A stretch of DNA of 64,000 nucleotides from Anolis sagrei (lineage: Eukaryota; Chordata; Lepidosauria; Squamata; Anolidae): NCBI RefSeq assembly GCF_037176765.1, contig NC_090027.1:33769046-33833045 (forward strand), read 5' to 3'. The translations under genes were made by a program, and so were the position numbers. Every line of letters starts with the position of its first letter. The first letter of the stretch is position 1. The notes below the pieces were generated by a model. The model saw nothing but the letters and a program-made list of their open reading frames with translations, was not told the DNA's origin and did not search any database. This document shows, piece after piece, positions 32,901 to 43,941 of the stretch.

Positions 32901-33780
32901 GAAGTTGTCATGGAGTCTTTGTGAGAAGATACCCATGATGGACAGGGTTACAAGACGGTCATCCGCCATTGTTGATGTTTCCTTGCGATGCCCACCTGCA
33001 CCAAGTTGTTGCTTCCTTGTGTAACACAGTTGGTTTGGGTTGTTGTAGGTGTTTCAGGCTGTATGGCCATGTTCTAGAAGCATTCTCTCCTGGTGTTTCG
33101 CCTGCGTCTATAGCAGGCATCCTCAGAGGTTGGTTTGGTCTTTCTGTGGGAGAGAATGTTTATACACACACACACACACACTAGCTGTACCCGCCACGCT
33201 TTGCTGTGGCCAACCTTCTCTCTTTCTCTCCTTCATTCCTTCCCTCTTTCCTTCCGTCCTTCCCGTCTTTCCTTCTCTTCTTCCTTCTCTATCTCTTTCC
33301 TTCCTTCCCCCCTTTTCTTTCTCTTTTCTCTCTTCTGCTGTCTCTCTTTTCTTCCTTCTCTCTTTCCTTCTTTCCTTCCCTCCCTCTTTCTCTACATTCC
33401 CCCCTTCCTTCGCTCCCTCTTTCCTTCCTTCTTTTCCTTTTTTCTTTCCTTCTCTCCTTCCTTCCTTCTCTAACTTTCCTTCTTTTGCCCTTTTTCTTTC
33501 CTTCCCTCTTTCCTTCCTTCCTTCTCTCTTTTCTTCCATGTTTCCTTTTCCCTTTCCTTCTTTCTTTCCCTCCCTCTTTCTTTTCTTTTCTTCCTTCCTT
33601 TCTTTCTTTTCTCCCCTTCCCTCCTTCTTTCTTCCCTTTTTTCTGTATTGTCATTTAGCTTTTCGTCATTTTGCTTTTTGGGGCTTTTTAAGTCCCTTCT
33701 GTGTTTTTCAGTGTTTTTATGAGTGAAGGGCATACATTGGGTTGTGTGTGTATATATGTGTGTGTGTGCGTGTATGTATG

Positions 33781-33811
<31 letters not shown>

Positions 33812-36800
33812 TGGTATGTTTATATATCTTGTAAGCCACTCTGAGTCCCCTTTTCCTATGAGATGTGTTGCCCCTTTTCCTATGTTTTGCCCATTTTCCT
33901 ATGTTTTGGCAATTAAAGACGGACAAGCATCTCAGGTGACATTGTAAAATAATCCTGGCAAAGTTTTCCTTTGAGTCCCCTGTTGCATGTGATCAGCTCT
34001 GATCATTCTCTGAACTAGCACTGTTTTCTGCTGACCTTTTTTTCCATCGCTCTGATTAAATGCAATAAATGTTTGTAGATCTCCATTTAATTCTGGTTCA
34101 TAATAGCGTCTTAATGGAGTGGTTAGTCCTTCGTAGCCGGAGGATGTTTTTGCAGATTTCGAAGGCCATTGGTGGTTAAGGCACATGTCTGCAAACAGAA
34201 GGGACTCAGTACAGTCTTCGGCACTTCCAGTTTCAAAATAGAGCAGATCAAGTCCTTTCAGACTTTGTGATTAAAGTACTATTATTCCACATGATCCATT
34301 ACTCAGTGCCGAGCGTAGAAAAGTTACTGTCTTGGTTTGCTGTCCCAGAATCCTCCAGATTATTTATTTATTTACAGCATTTATATTCCGCCCTTCTCAC
34401 CCCGCAGAGGACTCAGGGCGGATCACAATGCACACATACATGGCAAACATTCAATGCTAACATATGTAGACAGATACACAGAGGCTATTTAACTTTCCAG
34501 CTTCATGAGGATATGCTTTCTGAATTACGGCCACTGGGGGAGCTGTCGCTTCACCACCCACTTGTGACACCTCGTTCTTTTGTACGCTGCTGGAGAGTTT
34601 TTATGGTGTTGTAAATTAGTTAAATTAGCCTCCCCGCATAAGCGGTACCTAAATTTCCTACTTGACAGATGCAACTATCTTTTGGGCTGCAAAATTTATT
34701 TTATTTTATTTAATTATTTATGGTATTCATAAGCCTCCCTTCTCACCCCAAAGGGGACTCAGAGCGGCTTACAAGATATATAGATAGATAGATATATCTA
34801 AACATACATACACATATACATACATACATACATACATACAGTATATTCTGGCGTATAAGACTACTTTTTAACCCAAGAAAATCTTCTCAAAAGTCAGGGG
34901 TCGTCTTTTATGCGGGTGTAGTCTTATGCATGGGAGTCGTCTTAATTCTATATTTTAACTGGAAATGTTGGGGGTCGTCTTACACGCTCAGTCGTCTTAT
35001 ATGCCGGAATATACATGTGTGTGTGTGTGTGTGTATATATATTAGGCCTGGGTAACAACGGAAAAATTTGTTTCTAAAATCGATTTGTATTTGGGGGGTT
35101 TTTTTGTTTCGATATTTAAAATAATTACAAAATTTTCCTTTTAAAAAGTTCGATATTTACGAAATTTCGTAAATGTGAAAAAAATTACAAAACATTAAAG
35201 AATCGATTCCAAAACAATAACGAATCGATTCGTTAATGGTGGACGCGACCGTGAAATACGCTTAAAAAAACCCAAAAACTTCTGAAGCTTCCCTCTCCCT
35301 CTGTTGTTGACTGTTGGTGTGATATTATATATTTTTTTTCACTAATTAAACAAAAAACTTGCCCCAGACATGCGGAAATAATAACGAAACGAATACAATA
35401 ACGAAATACGAAGCATTTACAAAACGTATTTAAAAATTCGTTTTTTAAAAAAATTGCTCCAGAATGGTTCGTTATCGTTTTGTAATTGAAAAAATTAACG
35501 AATTATTAACGAATTACGAATTAACGAAACGAAACCGCCCAGCCCTAATATATATATATATATGTACACACACACACATATACATACAATATATTATATT
35601 ATTAGCATAGTACAATATCAGATTTTAAATATTACTATATTGTTCTATACCATTATATTGTAATATTATTATTAAAATTACATGTAATATAAATATATTA
35701 TTATAATATATTATTAATATATTGCATTGCATTATAATATTATAAATATTATATGTATATACAATATATTATATTATATTATAGTATATGTTATATGGAG
35801 CCCCCAGTGGCGCAGTGGGTTAAAGCACTGAGCTGTTGAGCTTGTTGACCGAAAGGTTGCAGGTTCGAATCCGGGGAGTGACGTGAGCTTCCGCTGTTAG
35901 CCCCTGCTTCTGCCAACCTAGCAGTCCAAAAACATGCAAATGTGAGCATATCAGTAGGTACCGCTTCAGTGGGAAGGTAACAGTGCTCCATGCAGCCATG
36001 CCATCCACATGACCTTGGAGGTGTCTATGGACAACGCTGGCTCTTCGTCTTAGAAATGGAGATGAGCACCACACCCCAGAGTTGGACATGACTGGACTTC
36101 ATGTCAGGGGAAAACCTTTACCTAGTATATATTATATAGATATTGGATATTGATGGTGGTCTTTTAGCCTTGTCAATCAATTTTAAAAAAGGTTGACAGC
36201 AAGCTAGAGAAATGGCCGGAAGCTCACTCCGATTTGGGCTGGCTTCGAACTCATGACCTCTTGGTCAGTAGTGATTTTAATGCAGCTGACTCCCAACCAG
36301 CTGCGCCACAACCCGGTTCTCAAAGATAAGGGAGAAGAATGGCTATATACCTATCGTGATAAGAGATTACTTAAGGACTTTGGTGAATATTATTTCAACC
36401 CTTAGGATGCTATTAGTATAGCCCTGGTCTATACTTTCCAGTCTAGATTATTGTTGCATGGAGCTGAACTCTGCTTGTGACATCCTCACAATTCAAGTGA
36501 CTTTTCTTTGCAGTGTTGAGTACCATGTTCTACCAAGTGTCTTTTAATTCCAGAACTGTATTACGACCGAGGGAACCACCATGAATTTGTGTCCTTGGTG
36601 AAGGATTTGGCCCGTCCCGGCGAATTCACCCAATCGCAGACCTTCGATTTCGAATTCACGCATGTCGAGAAACCTTATGAGTCTTATACCGGACAGAACG
36701 TGAAGCTAAGGTGAATTTGGTTACCATCTTGGGATATTTTTTCTCAATAAAATGTTTTAAAATTTCAAATAATATCTGATTTTGCCTGTGTGGGTTTTAA

Positions 36801-39800
36801 TGTTCTATTCAAAACAAATTCAGAGTGTTGTGAATGCATTAGAATATTTATCATGAAGTAAAGAGAACAGCATATACTGGGTTGTTGTAAGTTTTCCATG
36901 CTGAATGGCCGTGTTCCAGAAGCATTCTCTCCTGACATTTCACCTGCATCTATGGCAGGCATCCTCAGAGGTTGTGAGGTCTGTTGGAAACTAGGAAAAT
37001 GGGGTTTATATATCCGTAGAATGTCCAGGGTGGGGGAAAGAACTCTTGTCTATTGGAGGGAGGTGTGAATGTTTCAATTGGCCACCTTGATAGCATTTAA
37101 TGGCCTAGCAGTTTCAAGGTGTGGCTTCTTACTGCCATTTTCCTAGTTTCCAACAGACCTCACAACTTCTGAGGATGCCTGCCATAGATGCAGGCAAAAT
37201 GTCAGGAGAGAATGCTTCTGGAACACAGCCATGTAGCTCGAAAAACTTACAACAACCCAGTGATTCCAGCCATGAAAGAGTTCGACAATACATTTAACAG
37301 CATACACTGTTATATTTTACAAAAATTGACTATATTTTAAAGAATTCTTTTAATGTTTAGGACACACAATTTTCTTGGGCAGGCTAAACTATAGTACTGT
37401 AAGCTGCACTCACTGTGGAACGTAGCCATTCCATTTAAAGGAGAGGAAAACCTGATTCAGTACAATTGGTCACACATTATATTTCAGTAAATAAGGTCTG
37501 TCATCCTGTGCATATAGGCAACTGACCACATTTTTGCTTGTCTCCTTGTGACTTTTTGAGAAGCAAGAGATTTTGTGGACTAGGAACAAACTCAGACATG
37601 TCTTTAGTCCTTTTCTCTTGAATCTTAGAGTTTGTCAATGCTTGTCAGTAGAAGAAAAAGTAGATAGTTCCATGCAATATTCAGTGTTTCTAACATGAAG
37701 AGCTGCAGTATGACAATTCGGGTAACTATGGATACTGTTGGTTGTATATATAGATAGATATAGGTATATTTAACTATGCATGAATGATGTGGGGAAATTT
37801 TCCACAGTAAAATGTCAGAAAAGTTTCTGCCTTGGAAATGTATTGCTGCACATTTCAACTCTTAAGACTAGGCAGTTTATTTCAGCCTATTGCTTTACAG
37901 ATTTATGGCTGCCACAAAACACTTATTTTCCTGGGTTGTTGTAGGTTTTTTCGGGCTATATGGCCATGTTCTAGAGGCATTCTCTCCTGACGTTTCATCT
38001 GCATCTATGGCAAGCATCCTCAGAGGTCGTGAAGTCTGTTGGAACTAGGAAAAGGGGTTTATATATCTGTGGAATGACCAGGGTGGGACAAAGAACTCTT
38101 GTCTGCTGGAGCTAGGTGTGAATGTTTCAACTGACCACCTTGATTAGCATTTGATGGCCTAGCAGTGCCTGGGCCAATCTTTTGTTGAGAGGTGATTAGA
38201 TGTCCCTGATTGTTTCGTCTCTGTTGTTTTGCTGTTGCAATTTTAGAGTTTTTTAATACTGGTAGCCAGATTTTGTTCATTTTCATGGTTTCCTCCTTTC
38301 TGTTGAAATTGTCCATGAAAATAAACAAAATCTGGCTACCACTATTAAAAAACTCTAAAATTGCAACAGAAAAACAACAGAGGGGAAACAATCAGGGACA
38401 TCTAATCACCTCTCAACAAAAAATTGCCCCAGGCACCACAAGCCACACCAAACAACTGCCACACCAAACAAGGGCCCAATTTCGAAAGCATTGTCCACAT
38501 GAGTGCCATAGTTATTGGAGGCTCACAAGCCTATTTCATGTCCTCCTCTTCCGTTAGGTATTTCCTCCGTGCCACGGTGAGCCGGAGGCTGAATGATGTA
38601 GTGAAGGAAATGGACATTGTTGTGCACACGCTGAGCACGTATCCCGAACTCAACTCCTCCATCAAGATGGAAGTGGGGATTGAAGATTGCCTGCACATTG
38701 AGTTTGAGTACAATAAATCCAAGTAAGTGTCTTCTGGCTGAGTTGGGGAGGATCTGAAGCAGTTTGCAAAAGGGGTGATGCAACCTATGGAACTCCCTAC
38801 CCCAGGAATGCCCATGTTGTCAGTGTTTCAGACCTGCAGGAACACCTTTTTTTCCTGAAGTTCTGTAGCTTTTGATTTCTCTTGTGTCCTCTTGATCTTT
38901 GTGTTCCTCTGCCTCAACATCATCTCTTCTTCCCTGGATTGTTCCACTTGCAGTGCTAACTTCTTTGTTGTTTCATTGGGTTGAAAGATTATCCCCACTG
39001 ATATTTCTTTTGCAGAGAAATATATTTAAATATGATGAAATTAGTTGGGAAAGGGAATCTTTTCTCTTTTTAAGACTTGGAAATGCAACTTGTAGCCATC
39101 CTGGTTAGTGGAGTCCTGGAGCTGTAGTCCCCCTTACCCCCCAAAACCAGTGTTTCCAAGCTCTTCTTGTGGCTCAGTTTCAGTCTGAGCTTTCTGAGCT
39201 TGAGGACGAGGCTGATTCTGAGCCCGAGTTTCCACAGGATGAGGCTGAATTTCCTCAGGACAAGGAAGATGATGGGTTACAGATTTCTGAACACGTCCCT
39301 GTTGTTGAGGCAGACAGTGTTGATTCTCAAGAAGAGACGGCATTTCTGTTTCCCAGAGAAAGGAATGTTGTTTTAGATGAAGGTCATGATTTAAGTGAAA
39401 CTTCACAGCGGCAGGTGGAGGAGTCGACCACTCCATCTGTGAGCTCAGTGCCTCTCCGTTTCCAGGGTGACAGTCCCAGGATAATGAGTTATCTGGCCTT
39501 GAAGGTGATGGGGATTTGATTAGGGAGGACCGTTTGCAGTTAAGGGTACGCCGAAGTGCTCGGCTTGCCAACAAACGGGAAGTTCGAGTTCAACGTAATG
39601 CTTTCATGCTAGAGAAACATATTTAACGATCTAATTGAAGTCCATCTTTTGTCAGTGCAACTTTGCTTATACCCTGTTAACTTCTCTGGAATTGTCCTGG
39701 CTTTTGGGGAAAGCTTTTGGCTCTTTGGGACTTTGGTTTTGATCTTGGTCTTTGGGGACTTTGTCATGCTGCCATGGATTCTAGTTTGACCAATGCTATT

Positions 39801-42800
39801 GGATTATACTTCATGTTATTTGCCTTTGGACCTTGAAAACTTTGCCTTTGCATTTAAGACTCTGTTTTGGCTATGGAACTTTTGCAACTTCATTTCTGTG
39901 TTTTTGATTTTGCTTTTTCTTTAATAAACTACAAAACCTACAGCCTTGGTGTGTGGTGGTGTTTTGAGCAAAGTGAATCTATCCTGAGCTCTGTCCACTT
40001 GACTCAACTCTCTTGCTGACTTCCTGTCCGTTCCTAGGTACCATTTAAAAGACGTGATTGTTGGGAAGATCTATTTCCTCCTGGTGCGGATCAAGATCAA
40101 GCACATGGAGATCGACATCATCAAGAGGGAGACCACGGGGACTGGGCCCAACGTGTACCACGAGAACGATACAATAGCGAAATACGAGATCATGGATGGG
40201 GCTCCAGTAAGAGGTGAGGTGGAGGAGACTTTCCTCAGAAGATGCTTTGGGGGTGACTTTTGGAATAGTTTTCATCTTAAGTGAGCTTTACCAGCAGGAG
40301 AAATTTATTTATTTACTTACCTACAGTATTTATATTCTGCCCTTCTCGCCCCGCAGGCAACTCAGGGCGGATCACAATGCACATATACATGGCAAACATT
40401 CAATGCCATTCAGACATACAACATCTATAGACAGACACAGAGGCAATTTAACATTCCAGCTTTTTCCGGCTTCATGAGGGTATGCTCGATTCTGGCCACA
40501 GGGGGAGCTGCTGCTTCACCATCCACTTGTGACTCCGGGTCCTTTGATGGAGTACTTCCTCATTCTTCTGCATGTTGTTGGAAGGTTTTATGGCATCGTA
40601 AATTAGTTAAATTAGCCTCCCCACATAAAGCGGTACCTAAATTTACGACTTGACAGATGCAACTGTCTTTCTAGCTGCATAGGTGAATAGCAACTATTAA
40701 TGGTCGGGAGCTTACTCCGACCCAGGCTGGCTTCGATCTCATGACCTCTTGGTCAGTAGTGATTTAATGCAGCTGGCAACTAACTAGCTGCGCCACAGCC
40801 TGGTCCTCTCGGAAGGAGCAAGGTCAAGCATGGATCCAACCACACACTCCTTTGAGGTTCATTCCTCTTTCTCTTTCGCTGGAAGACAAGAGAAGTATCA
40901 GTGTAGACTTGTAGTAAATTAAGACATCACTGTATTTACATTTGAACCTGTGTTCCTACCCTTTGGCTTCCTTTTCAGGGGAATCCATCCCCATTAGGCT
41001 CTTTTTGGCCGGCTATGAGCTGACGCCCACCATGAGGGACATCAATAAGAAGTTCTCAGTGCGCTATTACCTCAACCTGGTGCTGATTGATGAAGAGGAG
41101 CGGCGCTATTTTAAACAGCAGGTAAGGAGGAGGACCCTCCCTGGACTCTTGCCCAGGAAGGCTTGAGATCATGGGATCCTGTGGTAGGAATTTCCCCAGA
41201 ATGAGTATACCTCACTGCAGTCAGGACTCCATATCTGAATGGGATTGGTTCCCGGACTGCCTGCGGATACCCAGATTTACAGATGCTCACACCCTCATCC
41301 TGACTGCCAGGGGCTGCTAAAGTGGTGCCAAACTGTTTTAATTCTATAGTATGAATGAGCTGTGAAAATTTAAGATGCAAGTAAAGACTTCTCTCTTCCT
41401 GCAGGCCTATCTGTGAAATGTGAATTGCATTCTCTATCACTATCTTTATACTAAGTATTTTGGTATGTGTGTTTTGACTATGTTGTACGCCACCTCAAGA
41501 TGTAACAATTAAATTGTTGTGGTTATTATTTTATTGTTACAATAACACAGTATGTCACAGCAAACAAGATATATATGCTGGATTTTATATCACAAAATCA
41601 CAAGTCGAACACTTCCCAAGCGTCTAGGATTGTGTGATGTATTTTTGAATAATGCATGCAGATTGAAGTAAGGTGGCCTTTTGCAGTTGAGAGATCGTGA
41701 TTTAGTCAATTTTGTTGTTGTTAGATGGACACCATGCTACTAACTGGAACTTTTGGGAGTTGATGTCTAGCAATTCATAGAATGGCAGATGATAATCTTG
41801 CAGCATCGATTGTGTTTAAGTGCAGGCCAAGGTCTTTAGGCACTGCATCCAGTGTGCCAATCACCACTGGGACCACCTTGACTGGCTTGTATCACAGTCT
41901 TTATAGTTCGATCTTTAAATCCTCATACTGTGTCAGCTTTTCCAGTTGTTTCTCTTCAATCCTGCTGTCACCTGGGATTGCACATCAAAAATCCATACTT
42001 TGTTTTTTAACACAATCATGAGGTCAGGGGTATTGTGCTCCAAAACTCTGTCAGTCTGAATCCAGAAGTCCCAGAGTAGCTTGACATGTTCATTCTCTGT
42101 AACTTTTTCCGACTTGTGATCCACCAGTTAGTTGCCGCAGGCAGATGGTATTTGTGGCACAAGTTCCAATGAATCATCTGAGCAACGGTGTTATGCCTCT
42201 GCTTGTAGTCTGTCTGCGCGATATTCTTGCAGCAGCTGAGGATGTAATCTATTGTTTCATCTGCTTCCTTGCAGAGTCTACACTTGGGAACTGTCATCGA
42301 TTTTTCAATTCTGGCTTTGATGGCATTGGTTCTAATGGCTTGTTCTTGGGCTGCCAGAATATTATTATTATTCTGGCACAGTATGTCACAGCAAACAAGA
42401 TCTATATGCTGGATTTCGTATCACAAAATCACAAGTCAAACACTTCCAAGTGTCTAGGACTGTGTGATGTATTTTCGAATGATGCGTGCAGATCCAAGTC
42501 AGGTTGCCTTTTGCAGTTGACAGATAGTGATTTTGTCAATGTTTATTGTTTCCAAATGCCGGCTGAGATCTTTTGGCACGACACCCACTGCGCCAATGAC
42601 CACTGGGACCACCTCTACTGGTTTATGCCAGAGCCTTTGCAGTTCGATTTTGAGGTCTTGATAGCGTCTGAGTTTTTCCTGTTGTTTTTCCTCAATGCGA
42701 CTGTCACCTGGAATGGCGACATCAATAATCCAGACTTTTTTCTTTTCCACAGTCGTGATGTCTAGTGTATTTTGTTCCAAAATGTTGTCAGTCTGGATTC

Positions 42801-43697
42801 GAAAGTCCCACAGTATTTTTGCATGTTCATTTTCCATGACATTTGCAGATTTATGATCCCACCAATTCTTTACTGCTGGCAGGTGGTACTTGTGACATAA
42901 GTTCCAGTGAATCATTTGGGCCACAGAGTTGTGCCTCTGTTTGTAGTCCGTCTGTGTGATTTTCTTGCAACAGCTGATTTTCTTGCAACCATAGTTTCAT
43001 CCGCTTCCTTGCACAGTCTGCATTTTGGGTCATCAGCTGATTTTTCAATCCTGGCCTTAACTGCATTGGTTCTGATGGCTTGCTCCTGGGCTGCAAGAAC
43101 CAGGCCTTCTGTCTCCTTCTTCAGGGTTCCATTCATGAGCCATCACCAGGTCTTCTCCTTGTCAACTTTTCCTTCAATCTTCTCAAGGAACTGCCCATGT
43201 AAGGCTTTGTTGTGCCAGCTGTCAGTTCTGGTTTGGAGTGCAGTTTTCTTGTACTGACTCTTTGTCTGCTGTGCTTTGAGAAGTTTCCGATTATTGACTT
43301 CAATTAAAGCAGGTTCTTGGCTTTCCTTGACATGTTCTGCCAGGGCGTGTTTTTCTTCTTCGACTGCTTGTTTGACTTGTAAAAGTCCTCTGCCCCCAGA
43401 CTTTCTAGGCAGATAGAGCCGGTCAACATCGCTGCGAGGATGTAATGAATTATGAATGGTCATGAGTTTTCTTGTTTTTCTGTCCAAATTGTCCAGTTTA
43501 TGATGCCAGCAGTATATCTTATGACAGGTATGGCCCAGGTGTTTATGGCCTTGATGGTATTGCCTCCCTTGAGCTTGCTTTTGAGAGTTTTTCTGACCCT
43601 TTGAATGTGTTCTTTGCTGACCACAGTTTTCACATGTTCATGTTTGATGTTGTCCAGCTGTAGTATGTCCAGGTATTTATAGGCCTCTGGTTAATGA

Positions 43698-43730
<33 letters not shown>

Positions 43731-43764
43731 GTCCAGATATTTATAGGTCTCTGGCTAGTGACAC

Positions 43765-43797
<33 letters not shown>

Positions 43798-43901
43798 GTA
43801 TGTCCAGATATTTATAGGCCTCTGGCTGGTGACACTTTATCACTTGGCCATTGGGCATGTTTATGCCCTCACTTTCAATGATTTTTCCCTTCTTCAGTGC
43901 C

Positions 43902-43941
<40 letters not shown>

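Noticed and set aside
33049-33726. Long plus-strand frame rich in Ser, Phe, Leu and Pro, and its minus-strand Lys/Glu/Arg mirror
   Set aside because: Both come from a CTTT/CCTTC microsatellite inside a Helitron.
38059-38557. Two overlapping opposite-strand frames with near-identical peptides
   Set aside because: They are the two arms of a foldback Penelope-like repeat, not genes.
42145-42765. 206-codon plus-strand frame
   Set aside because: Shadow of the R4 LINE, whose recognisable protein is on the other strand.
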